Notes: generated by a model from the sequence alone, not told the origin. Shown: positions 1 to 6,814, counted from the stretch's first letter. The stretch: 7,004 bases of DNA from an uncultured Eubacteriales bacterium (GCA_900548125.1 URJN01000115.1:1-7004); one strand, 5' to 3'. Translations and numbers: made by a program.

Positions 1-29
1 AACTTTTTCAACCGGATCGGCGGAATTAT

Positions 30-61
30 ACAAACAGCGGACGCGCAATAGCGTCCGCTGT
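30..61 (-). terminator. Rho-independent terminator closing the operon
   Basis: A perfect 11-bp inverted repeat (34-44 with 51-61) has a 6-nt loop. It begins about 40 nt past the stop codon of the minus-strand aminopeptidase. Read on the minus strand, the G+C-rich stem runs into TTTGTAT, an imperfect U tract; read on the plus strand it is followed by TAAAAATTTA, not a T run. The orientation therefore fits termination of the minus-strand operon. The interrupted U tract makes efficiency uncertain. Confidence 0.75.
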
Positions 62-100
62 AAAAATTTACGTCGATCCTGATTGACGCATCAATCCATA

Positions 101-1330
101 TCAGATGACAAAAACGCCATCTCGGAAGATCGGCACTTCGCGCCCGTCGGCGGTCGTCGCCGTGCAGCACATATCCGCACTGCCGAACATGAAATCCACA
201 TGCAAAGAGGAAAGGTTCAGTCCCTGCGCGACCAGCGCTTCCGTGCGGCGATCCTTGCCGTGCAGCACGTCGATATATCCCGCGCCAAGCGCCATATGGC
301 AGCTCGCGTTCTCGTCAAACAGCGTATTGTAGAACAGCACGCCGCTCCGGCGGATCGGGGAATCATACGGAACAAGCGCGATCTCTCCGAGTCTGCGGCT
401 GCCTTCATCCGTATTCAGAATGCCTGCAAGCACTTCGGCATTTTTCCCGCATGCCCAATCGACCACCACACCATCCTTGAATGTCAGATGGAAGTCGTCG
501 ATGATCGTATCGTTATAGACCAGCGGCAGGGTGTTATAGACCGTGCCGTTCGCGCTGAAGCGATGCGGCGTGGTCAAGATCTCTTCGGTCGGGATATTCG
601 GCGCAAAAAGGATGCCGTCGGGTTCCGGACAATGGCAGATGCCGCCCGCGAACACGCCTTCTTCGCAGAGATCGAGCGTGATATCCGTCCCCTTCGCGTT
701 CTTGAGATGCAGGGTTCGGATATCCAGCGCGTTGAGCTTGCGCACATTGTCGAGCATCTTTTCAATGTGGCGATCCCAGCCCGCCGTTCCGCTCTCCTGC
801 GTCACATAGCAGCAGCGATAGATCGCGTCCCAGAGCGCAGCGACGGCTTCCTCCGGCGCTTTATCGGGGTATACCTGACATGCCCATTCCGGATTGGGAA
901 TGCAGACCGCGCTCCATGAAAGGTCGTTCGCCATCCGCTTCATCTGCATGGCAGCCAACGGCGCGCTGAGCGCCTTTCTGCGCTTTGCAGCGCGCGCCGG
1001 ATCTTCATCCCCTGCCGCGCCCGGCTTCGGGGAGATCACGCGCAGGAACGCCGCGCCCTCGTCAGCGTAGAACGTACTCTTCTCGCTCATCCATCGCGGG
1101 ATATCGCACAGCGCTTCGTCGCTCATGTACTTGACGCGCAGGCGCTCCGCTTCCGCGTCCGCGTAGTGGATGATGGTATCCTTCGCGCCCAGCTTGAAGG
1201 CTTCTTCCATCAGCAGATGGTCAAAATCCGCCGCCCACATCGGCGAATCAATGACCAGCACCTGTCCGGGCTGAATATTCACACCGCGCTTCAAAACCAG
1301 CTCAGCATAATTACGGCAAATCTGATCCAT
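101..1330 (-). CDS. M29 family metallo-aminopeptidase (AmpS/PepS/AmpT type)
   Basis: A 409-aa cytosolic leucyl/aminopeptidase-like enzyme that would remove N-terminal residues from short peptides using a dinuclear metal centre. The length matches the family (about 410 aa). Family M29 motifs are all present in the C-terminal half: NIPTEE with Glu250, GEIALVP with Glu316, NTLFDENASCH with His345, Tyr352 in GAGY, and LHVDFM with His377 and Asp379. From memory of the Thermus and Staphylococcus enzymes, these are the metal-binding and catalytic positions, so the protein should be active. No signal peptide or membrane segment is seen. The ATG at 1330 is preceded by an AGAGAGG ribosome site with about 6 nt spacing. 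The protein is rich in cysteine (13), which suits an anaerobe. It lies 78 nt downstream of the last ABC gene, beyond a terminator-like hairpin, so it is co-oriented and probably works on imported peptides, but its expression may be tuned separately. The family call is firm; substrate preference is not visible. Confidence 0.93.
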   Translation of the reverse strand: MDQICRNYAELVLKRGVNIQPGQVLVIDSPMWAADFDHLLMEEAFKLGAKDTIIHYADAEAERLRVKYMSDEALCDIPRWMSEKSTFYADEGAAFLRVISPKPGAAGDEDPARAAKRRKALSAPLAAMQMKRMANDLSWSAVCIPNPEWACQVYPDKAPEEAVAALWDAIYRCCYVTQESGTAGWDRHIEKMLDNVRKLNALDIRTLHLKNAKGTDITLDLCEEGVFAGGICHCPEPDGILFAPNIPTEEILTTPHRFSANGTVYNTLPLVYNDTIIDDFHLTFKDGVVVDWACGKNAEVLAGILNTDEGSRRLGEIALVPYDSPIRRSGVLFYNTLFDENASCHMALGAGYIDVLHGKDRRTEALVAQGLNLSSLHVDFMFGSADMCCTATTADGREVPIFRDGVFVI

Positions 1331-1335
1331 GCAGG

Positions 1336-1342
1336 CCCTCTC
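1336..1342 (-). promoter_or_regulatory. Ribosome binding site of the M29 peptidase
   Basis: The minus strand reads GAGAGGG, ending 5-6 nt before the ATG at 1330. It supports this start and shows that the peptidase can be translated independently of dppF, whose stop is 78 nt upstream. Confidence 0.7.
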
Positions 1343-1346
1343 TTTC

Positions 1347-1361
1347 TTCCCGAAACGGGAA
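1347..1361 (-). other. Perfect small hairpin upstream of the peptidase RBS
   Basis: A perfect 6-bp inverted repeat, TTCCCG-AAA-CGGGAA on the plus strand (TTCCCG-TTT-CGGGAA in minus RNA), lies between the T run of the preceding terminator-like hairpin and the ribosome site at 1336-1342. It shares two bases with that T run. It could protect the 5' end of a processed peptidase mRNA or take part in an attenuation switch; the sequence alone does not decide. Confidence 0.45.
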
Positions 1362-1399
1362 AAAGGCTACTCCCGCCGCCAAAGGGACGGGGAATAGCC
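1360..1399 (-). terminator. Terminator/attenuator-like hairpin between dppF and the peptidase
   Basis: A 10-bp stem (1365-1374 with 1390-1399) has a 15-nt loop and, on the minus strand, is followed at once by TTTTT (1360-1364). It starts 9 nt after the dppF stop. The one imperfect pair (1370/1394) is a G-U wobble in minus-strand RNA but a C-A mismatch in plus-strand RNA, which supports a minus-strand function. No room for a promoter remains between the hairpin and the peptidase start, so the peptidase must rely on read-through or on a promoter inside dppF. The hairpin is therefore more likely a partial terminator than an absolute stop. Confidence 0.65.
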
Positions 1400-1408
1400 G
1401 TTGTATCT

Positions 1409-2356
1409 TTACTTTTTCATGCAGGCAACAAAATGCCCGTTACCCATATCGCGCAGCTCCTGCGGCTGATGACATTCCTCGCTCGCGTATTTGCATCGGG
1501 GCGCGAAGCGGCAGCCCGGCGCCGGATTGATGGGCGAGACCACCTCGCCCTGTATCGTCTCGATGCGCTTTCCTCGCCGCGTGATGTCGATGACGGGAAT
1601 CGCCGCCAGCAGCGCCTGCGTATACGGATGCAGCGGATGGGCAAACAGCTCTTTCGTCGGCGCATATTCCACGCACTGACCCAGATACATGACAGCGATG
1701 TGGCTGGATATATGCTTGACCACGGAAAGGTCGTGCGTGATGAACATATACGACAGCCCCTTCTCCTCCTGCAAGTCCATCAGCAGGTTGAGGATCTGCG
1801 CCTGAATGGAGACATCCAGCGCAGAAACCGGCTCGTCGCAGACGATAAACTGCGGATCGGTCGCCAGCGCGCGGGCGATGCCGATGCGCTGGCGGCGTCC
1901 GCCGTCCAGCTCATGCGGATAGCTGCCCGCCGTGCGCCGCGCAAGCCCGACCGTATCCATCAGCTCCAGGACGCGTTTTTCGCGTTCAGCGCCGGAAAGC
2001 TTGTTGCGGCTGACGATCAGCGGCTCGGCGATGATCTCCGAAACAGACAGACGCGGATTCAGCGACGCATACGGATCCTGAAAGATCATCTGGATCTGCG
2101 TGCGCAGGTCGAGCATCCGTTTCTTATCAAACTTGGTGATATCCTCGCCCTTGTAGAGGATCTCACCGGAAGTTGGTTCGAGCAGGCGCAGAACCGTGCG
2201 CCCCAGCGTCGATTTACCGCATCCGGATTCGCCGACGACGCCCAGCGTCTGCCCTTTCTCGATGGAAAGGGATACATCGTCCACTGCGTGCAGCATGCCG
2301 CTCGGCGTTTTGAAATATTTTTTGAGATGTCGCGTTTCAAGCAGCGGCTGGCTCAT
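1409..2356 (-). CDS. dppF: Peptide ABC transporter ATP-binding protein, DppF/OppF type
   Basis: A 315-aa cytoplasmic ATPase that would pair with the DppD-type subunit to power peptide import. Motifs in order: Walker A GESGCGKST (42-50), Q-loop Gln93 in IFQDP, signature LDGGRRQR (150-157), Walker B IVCDE (Asp174, Glu175), D-loop SALD and switch His208 in THDL. The C-terminal oligopeptide/dipeptide-type extension follows, with Cys282-x5-Cys288-x6-Cys295 and Cys312, a pattern associated with an iron-sulfur cluster in this subfamily. The signature departs from LSGGQ at both Ser and Gln, so the ATP site it completes may be weak. The ATG at 2356 was chosen because it overlaps the dppD stop (ATGA) and is preceded by GGAGGG at 2363-2368; a longer frame reaching 2449 would run far into dppD. 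The symbol denotes subunit type; Opp and Dpp cannot be told apart here. Confidence 0.94.
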   Translation of the reverse strand: MSQPLLETRHLKKYFKTPSGMLHAVDDVSLSIEKGQTLGVVGESGCGKSTLGRTVLRLLEPTSGEILYKGEDITKFDKKRMLDLRTQIQMIFQDPYASLNPRLSVSEIIAEPLIVSRNKLSGAEREKRVLELMDTVGLARRTAGSYPHELDGGRRQRIGIARALATDPQFIVCDEPVSALDVSIQAQILNLLMDLQEEKGLSYMFITHDLSVVKHISSHIAVMYLGQCVEYAPTKELFAHPLHPYTQALLAAIPVIDITRRGKRIETIQGEVVSPINPAPGCRFAPRCKYASEECHQPQELRDMGNGHFVACMKK

Positions 2357-3345
2357 GCTTCTCCCTCCAAACTCACCAGATGGCAGCGGATGCTGTGGTC
2401 TTCCGTTCCTTTCAGCTGCGGCTGGCACGTCCTGCATTGCTCCGTGCAATGCGGACAGCGCGGCGCAAACTTGCAGCCCTCCGGCACCTGCGTCATATCC
2501 GGCATCAGACCGTCGATCGGCGAAAGCCTGCGCGTCTCGTGGTTGAGATCCGGCAGACTGCCGAACAGCCCCTGCGTATACGGATGATGCTTTTCGCCTA
2601 AGAATATCTCCTTTGCCGTGCCGCTCTCGACCACCTCGCCCGCGTACATGACGGCAACGCGGTCGCAGTTCTGGCTGACCACGCCGAGGTCATGCGTGAT
2701 AAGGATCGTAGACGTACCGAGCTTTTGCTGCAAGTCGCCCATCATCTGAAGTACCTGCGCCTGAATGGTCACATCCAGTGCAGTCGTCGGCTCGTCCGCC
2801 AGAAGCAGGCGCGGTTCGAGCGCCAGCGCGATGGCGATCACCACGCGCTGCTTCATGCCGCCGGAGAACTGATGCGGATATTCATTCTTGCGCGACGCCG
2901 GAATGCCGACCATCTCCAGGATCTCTTCGACGCGTTTTTCGACCTGCGGCTTCTTCATATCCGGCTCGTGCTGACGGATGGATTCAGCGATCTGCTCGCC
3001 CACCTTGAGGACCGGATTCAGGCTGGTCATCGGGTCCTGAAAGATCATGGAGATCTCCGCGCCGCGGATCGCACGCATATCCGCTTCCGTGCATTTGAGC
3101 AGGTCGCGCCCCTCAAAATAGATCTCGCCGGATGTGATCTCGCCGACGCGCTTGGGCAGCAGCCGCATGATGGAGAGCGCCGTGGTCGTCTTGCCCGCGC
3201 CGGTCTCGCCTACCAACCCCAGCGTTTCGCCCTTATAGAGCTTGAGCGAAACGCCGTTGAGCGCGTGAACGTCGTCCTCCTCCGTGTGATAGACCACGGA
3301 AAGGTCGCGTATCTCCGCAATGATTTCGTGATTCAACTCTTTCAC
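2353..3345 (-). CDS. dppD: Peptide ABC transporter ATP-binding protein, DppD/OppD type
   Basis: A 330-aa (327 aa from the alternative start) cytoplasmic ATPase, partner of the DppF-type subunit. Motifs in order: Walker A GETGAGKTT (46-54), Q-loop Gln103 in IFQDPMTSLNP, a canonical-type signature FSGGMKQR (160-167), Walker B LLLADE (Asp184, Glu185), TTALD D-loop and switch His218. The C-terminal peptide-transporter extension carries Cys291-x5-Cys297-x6-Cys304 and Cys321, consistent with the iron-sulfur motif of this subfamily, plus extra Cys300 and Cys307. It follows the dppC stop by one base and overlaps dppF by 4 nt (ATGA). The start is uncertain: GTG at 3345 gives the longest frame, but that GTG lies within GAGGTGA, a good Shine-Dalgarno match 5 nt before TTG at 3336. 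The TTG may be the real start. Family and role are secure. Confidence 0.94.
   Translation of the reverse strand: MKELNHEIIAEIRDLSVVYHTEEDDVHALNGVSLKLYKGETLGLVGETGAGKTTTALSIMRLLPKRVGEITSGEIYFEGRDLLKCTEADMRAIRGAEISMIFQDPMTSLNPVLKVGEQIAESIRQHEPDMKKPQVEKRVEEILEMVGIPASRKNEYPHQFSGGMKQRVVIAIALALEPRLLLADEPTTALDVTIQAQVLQMMGDLQQKLGTSTILITHDLGVVSQNCDRVAVMYAGEVVESGTAKEIFLGEKHHPYTQGLFGSLPDLNHETRRLSPIDGLMPDMTQVPEGCKFAPRCPHCTEQCRTCQPQLKGTEDHSIRCHLVSLEGEA
2363..2368 (-). promoter_or_regulatory. Ribosome binding site deciding the dppF start
   Basis: GGAGGG on the minus strand lies inside the end of dppD, 6 nt before the ATG at 2356. With the ATGA stop/start overlap at 2353-2356 it fixes the dppF start and implies translational coupling to dppD. 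Confidence 0.75.
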
Positions 3346-3348
3346 CTC
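3342..3348 (-). promoter_or_regulatory. Ribosome binding site favouring a TTG start for dppD
   Basis: The minus strand reads GAGGTGA, a 7-base complement of the usual 16S rRNA 3' end, followed 5 nt later by TTG (3334-3336). It overlaps both the dppC stop (3347-3349) and the candidate GTG (3343-3345). The GTG itself has no clear ribosome site in front of it, so the TTG is the better-placed start. Confidence 0.5.
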
Positions 3349-4225
3349 AGTTCTTCATGCGCGGGTCAAGCGCGTCGCGCAGACCGTCGCCCAGCAGGTT
3401 GAGCGAAAGCACCGCCAGCGCAATAGCGATGCCGGGGAAAATAACGAGATACGGGCTGGTGCGGATCAGGTCGCGCCCTTCGTAGAGCATCGTACCCCAT
3501 TCCGGCTGCGGCGGCTGGATGCCCATGCCCATAAAGCTCAGGGAAGAAATAATCAGGATGGTCGAGCCCATCGCCAGCGTTGCCTGAACAATGATCGGAC
3601 CGATGGCGTTGGGAATGATATGGCGCAGGATGATGCGGGCGTTGCTCGTGCCGCAGGCCTTCGCCGCCTCGATAAACTCCTGCCCCTTGACGGTCAGGAT
3701 CGAGGAACGGATGACGCGTGCAAATACCGGAATATACGCCAGCGACAACGCAATCATCAGGTTGACCATGCTGTGTCCCAGCGCGGCAACGATGCTGATG
3801 GACATGAGCATCGGCGGAATCGCCAGCAGGATATCCATCAGGCGCATGAGTACGTCATCTACACGACCGCCGTAATAGCCCGCAATCGCGCCGATAATGC
3901 TGCCAATGGCAACCGCTGCCAGCATTGCGAAAATGCTGAGCGACAGGCTCAGACGGCTGCCGTGGATGATGCGGGCGAACACATCGCGGCCATAGCTGTC
4001 CGTGCCGAACCAGTGCTTTGCGGAAGGCGTTTGCAGGCGCTCCGCCATGTTCATGCCCGTCACGTTCGTATCATAATCCGCGATCCAATCCGCGCAGACA
4101 GCCAGCGCTACCATCACAACCAGAATCGCCAGACCGAGCATCGCCAGCTTGTTTTTGCGAAGGCGGTTCCAAATGATGGAAAGCTGGCTGCGCTTTTTGT
4201 ATTCGGCTTGCTTCTTTCTGCTCAT
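3347..4225 (-). CDS. dppC: Peptide ABC transporter permease, DppC/OppC type
   Basis: A 292-aa integral membrane protein forming half of the import channel with the DppB-type subunit. A basic N-terminal tail (MSRKKQAEYKKR) precedes the first membrane helix (about 27-46). The OppC-specific motif HWFGTDSYGRDVFARI (71-86) follows, then about five more hydrophobic segments (about 93-118, 128-150, 152-170, 205-230, 256-279). The cytoplasmic EAA loop that docks on the ATPases is EFIEAAKACGTSNARII (183-199), and the protein ends in the typical DGLRDALDPRMK. The ATG at 4225 overlaps the dppB stop as ATGA and has GGGGGAG at 4231-4237 in front, so coupling to dppB is likely. Length and motifs are normal, with no sign of damage. 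Peptide import is the family's commonest role, though some relatives carry nickel or other small solutes. Confidence 0.95.
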   Translation of the reverse strand: MSRKKQAEYKKRSQLSIIWNRLRKNKLAMLGLAILVVMVALAVCADWIADYDTNVTGMNMAERLQTPSAKHWFGTDSYGRDVFARIIHGSRLSLSLSIFAMLAAVAIGSIIGAIAGYYGGRVDDVLMRLMDILLAIPPMLMSISIVAALGHSMVNLMIALSLAYIPVFARVIRSSILTVKGQEFIEAAKACGTSNARIILRHIIPNAIGPIIVQATLAMGSTILIISSLSFMGMGIQPPQPEWGTMLYEGRDLIRTSPYLVIFPGIAIALAVLSLNLLGDGLRDALDPRMKN

Positions 4226-5163
4226 TTGATCTCCCCCTTGGCATATTGCGACTTGATGCGCGGATCGACAAAGGCATAGATCAGATCGACAGCCAGATTA
4301 ACCAGGCTGTATGCCACCGTAATGAACATGACCGCGCCCATGACTACCGGCGTATCCTTCATGCGGATGGAAGAAATGAGCAGCGTACCCAGACCGCCGA
4401 GCGCAAAGACGGACTCGATGACCACCGAGCCGCCGAGTACATAGCCAAAGTCCACGCCGACGACCGTGATGATCGGCAGCAGCGCGTTGCGCAGGCAGTG
4501 GTGCATGACAATCTTGCGCTCGCCTACGCCCTTGGCACGCGCCGTGCGGACGTAATCCGCACGGATGACCTCCAGCATCGTGGAACGGGTCATGCGGATA
4601 AGGGTCGCCATCGTGCCGGTCGAGAGCGTGATAGCGGGAAGGACGAAATGCCGCCACGTCGCCGCGCCCGTTGCCGGAAAAAGTTTCATATTTAAAGCCA
4701 GAGAAAGCTGAAGCAGAAGACCCATGACGAAGCTCGGAATGGAAGCAAAGAGCATCGCCACGACCATGCTGACGTTATCGACGATGGAGTATTGTTTAAT
4801 GGCAGAGATCACGCCGACCGGCACGCCGATAAGCGTCGCGATGAGCATTGCCAGCGTCGCCAGACGCAGCGTAGTCGGAAATCGGGTCATGATCTCGTTG
4901 ACAACGGGCAGACGCGTCTGATAGGACTGACCAAAATCGCCGCGCAAAGCATCCAGGATATAGCGAAAATAGCGGATAAGGAACGGCTGATCCAGCCCCA
5001 ATTCAGCTTCCAGCTCAGCAACCTGTTCCGGTCGGGCGGACTGCCCCAGAATCATCTGAGCAGCGTTGCCGGGCGTCAGGTTCATGATGACAAAGACGAT
5101 GAACGAGATGCCCAGCACCACGACCACCATCATCAGCAGCCGTTTAAGCACATATCTTGCCAT
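4222..5163 (-). CDS. dppB: Peptide ABC transporter permease, DppB/OppB type
   Basis: A 313-aa integral membrane protein, the other half of the channel. It opens with MARYVLKRLL and a first membrane helix (about 9-27). The DppB/OppB external region follows, including the motif LGLDQPFLIRYFRYI (about 55-69) and GDFGQSY. Five further hydrophobic stretches lie at about 99-121, 132-157, 172-190, 226-250 and 276-297. The EAA loop is DYVRTARAKGVGERKIV (203-219), and the C terminus has the familiar FVDPRIK. The ATG at 5163 was chosen because GGGAG at 5171-5175 lies 7 nt upstream and because the protein then begins exactly as the family does; a frame reaching 5232 would add a polar tail running through the preceding hairpin. 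The gene begins 84 nt after the binding-protein stop and shares an ATGA overlap with dppC. Confidence 0.95.
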   Translation of the reverse strand: MARYVLKRLLMMVVVVLGISFIVFVIMNLTPGNAAQMILGQSARPEQVAELEAELGLDQPFLIRYFRYILDALRGDFGQSYQTRLPVVNEIMTRFPTTLRLATLAMLIATLIGVPVGVISAIKQYSIVDNVSMVVAMLFASIPSFVMGLLLQLSLALNMKLFPATGAATWRHFVLPAITLSTGTMATLIRMTRSTMLEVIRADYVRTARAKGVGERKIVMHHCLRNALLPIITVVGVDFGYVLGGSVVIESVFALGGLGTLLISSIRMKDTPVVMGAVMFITVAYSLVNLAVDLIYAFVDPRIKSQYAKGEIK

Positions 5164-5193
5164 GGCATTTCTCCCTTTCAAATGTGTTGTTGC

Positions 5194-5226
5194 AAAAGAA
5201 AGGGACAGCGTCGAGCTGCCCCTTTC
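5194..5226 (-). terminator. Terminator-like hairpin between the binding protein gene and dppB
   Basis: A 12-bp stem (5198-5209 with 5215-5226) closes a 5-nt loop and, on the minus strand, ends in CTTTCTTTTG, giving a short U tract. It lies 21 nt after the binding-protein stop. The only imperfect pair (5205/5219) is a G-U wobble in minus-strand RNA but an A-C mismatch in plus-strand RNA, so function on the minus strand is favoured. Partial terminators or 3'-stabilising hairpins at this place are common in binding-protein-first ABC operons, where the binding protein is made in excess over the membrane parts. Confidence 0.7.
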
Positions 5227-5247
5227 CCTCATGCTCTGTGAATGGAC

Positions 5248-6759
5248 TTACTCGCCGAAGGACAGATCCTTGAGCATATAGCAGCCCAGCGGGCTGGCGT
5301 CAAGGCCCTGTACGTCCTTGGTCGCGGTGATGGTCGTCTGCTGATACACCAGCGGCATCTGATACGCATGCTCCACGATGTTGGCGCAGACCGCATCATA
5401 AGCGGCGACCTTCTCGTCATCGTTCACCTTCGCGGCGGCATCCAGCAGGTCGGAAAGCTCGTCGGTCGTGACGTGCGTGATGTTGCCAGTTCCGCCGTAG
5501 CAGTCCTTGTGGAACTGGCTGTACATGACAGAGTAGGCATCCAGGAACATCGCGGACCAAGAGCCGACGGTCATCTGATAATCGCCGTTGGAATACACAG
5601 CGTTGGTGTATGCGCCGCCTTCCATCAGCTCAATCTCCACGTCGATGCCGATCATCTTCAGCTCAGCCTGAATGATGGTCGCAACCTTCTGATGGGTGTT
5701 GTCCTCCTTGATGCAGAGCTTCAGGGTCAGACCGTTCGGATAGCCCGCCTGCGCGAGCAGGTCTTTCGCCTGCTGGACATCATAGGTGTAGCTCGGCGTC
5801 TCGGCAGAATAGCCGGCGCAGACAGTCGGAATCGGGCTGTTTGCCGCGGTACCCATGCCATCCAGCGCGCCGAGGATGATGTCATTCTTGTTGATCGCAG
5901 AGCAGATCGCCTTGCGGACGAGTTCGTTGCTCAGGATCGGATCCTCAACGTTCATGTTCAGGGAGAGTACGCTCGCAGAATCGCAGACGTAGAAGCTGAG
6001 GTTATCATCCGCTTCCACAGCCGGAATGTCGCTTGTGTTGACGTTCATGAACGTGTTGATCTCGCCGTTCTCCAGCGCGATCAGACCGGTGTTCTTATCT
6101 GTGATCGGCTTGCAGTAGATGTTCTTGATTGCCGGCGCGCCCGCGAAGTAATCCTCGTTCGCCTCCAGCAGGATGTGGTCGCCGCTGACCCATTCGACCA
6201 GCTTGTACGCGCCGCTGCCCATCGGCTCGCGCTTCATCGCGTCATTGCCCTTACTCTCGCAGTATTCCTTGCTCATGATGGCAAAGAACGGAGAAGCCAG
6301 GGAGCCCATCATGCCGCCAAACGGCGTATTCAGGCGGATCTCCACCGTATGGTCGTCCACCACGACGACCTCCTCGATGCAGCTGGTCATATCGAAAGCC
6401 CAGCCCGCCGCGATGGTGCGGTCCAGCGAATACTTGATATCTTCAACGGTCATCTTGCTGCCGTCGTGGAAGGAAACATCCTTCGTAAAGGTGACGGTAT
6501 ACGTCAGACCGTCGTCGCTCATCACCACGTCGTCCGCCAGATACGGCTTATAGCCGCCGTTGCCGTCGGAGATCGTCAGGCAGTCGTACAGCGCATAGGT
6601 GATGGTAAACGTATTCATGCTTGCGGTATTCATCGGGTCCAGGCTGGCAGGGTCAGCGCTCATCGCCCAAACCAGCGTATCCTTGTCTTCCGCCACAGCC
6701 ACGCTGCAGAGCATCAGCAGCGCCAGCACGAGACAAGCCAGCTTCATCATGGTCTCCAT
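5248..6759 (-). CDS. Family 5 extracellular solute-binding protein (peptide binding)
   Basis: A 503-aa secreted receptor that would capture peptides and deliver them to the DppB/DppC channel. It fits SBP family 5: DPASLDPMNTAS (36-47), the YDCLTISDGNGGYKPYLAD and LTYTVTFTKDVSFHDGSKMTVEDIKYSLDR blocks (about 58-114), MGSGAYKLVEW (180-190), and SLNMNVEDPILSNELVRKAICSAINK (266-291). The N terminus METMMK plus hydrophobic residues 7-22 is a signal peptide with a plausible AVA/E cleavage at 23/24. No lipobox is present: the Cys18 context is LMLC, with Leu at -1. The mature part holds 11 cysteines. ATG 6759 was chosen over ATG 6765 because AAGGA lies 8 nt from the former but only 2 nt from the latter; a frame starting at 6843 would begin inside the promoter. 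It is first in the operon, directly after a consensus promoter. The exact ligand is unknown; nickel or other small solutes are possible but less likely beside a peptidase. Confidence 0.93.
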   Translation of the reverse strand: METMMKLACLVLALLMLCSVAVAEDKDTLVWAMSADPASLDPMNTASMNTFTITYALYDCLTISDGNGGYKPYLADDVVMSDDGLTYTVTFTKDVSFHDGSKMTVEDIKYSLDRTIAAGWAFDMTSCIEEVVVVDDHTVEIRLNTPFGGMMGSLASPFFAIMSKEYCESKGNDAMKREPMGSGAYKLVEWVSGDHILLEANEDYFAGAPAIKNIYCKPITDKNTGLIALENGEINTFMNVNTSDIPAVEADDNLSFYVCDSASVLSLNMNVEDPILSNELVRKAICSAINKNDIILGALDGMGTAANSPIPTVCAGYSAETPSYTYDVQQAKDLLAQAGYPNGLTLKLCIKEDNTHQKVATIIQAELKMIGIDVEIELMEGGAYTNAVYSNGDYQMTVGSWSAMFLDAYSVMYSQFHKDCYGGTGNITHVTTDELSDLLDAAAKVNDDEKVAAYDAVCANIVEHAYQMPLVYQQTTITATKDVQGLDASPLGCYMLKDLSFGE

Positions 6760-6814
6760 CGTCATTTTCCTTTCTCTGTGCCGCTTCTTTTCTTTAAACC
6801 AGCAAGTACGGTTC

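Noticed and set aside
25..30. A perfect TATAAT on the minus strand just after the end hairpin, as a promoter for a gene beyond the window
   Set aside because: No acceptable -35 element lies 16-18 nt upstream; those positions fall in the hairpin stem and loop (GCTATT, CGCTAT, ACGCTA).
83..919. A 278-codon plus-strand open frame opposite the peptidase
   Set aside because: The minus-strand frame carries intact M29 metal-site motifs throughout; the plus-strand product is low-complexity Arg/Ala/Ile-rich shadow sequence.
1166..2587. A 473-codon plus-strand open frame across the peptidase start, dppF and the end of dppD
   Set aside because: It spans three minus-strand features including the intergenic hairpins, shows no family features, and has the composition of antisense translation.
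2353..6759. Reading the transporter as a NikABCDE nickel importer
   Set aside because: Nickel and peptide systems share this architecture, but the neighbouring peptidase favours peptides and nothing specific to nickel, such as a NikR-type gene or hydrogenase/urease gene, is present. It cannot be excluded from sequence alone.
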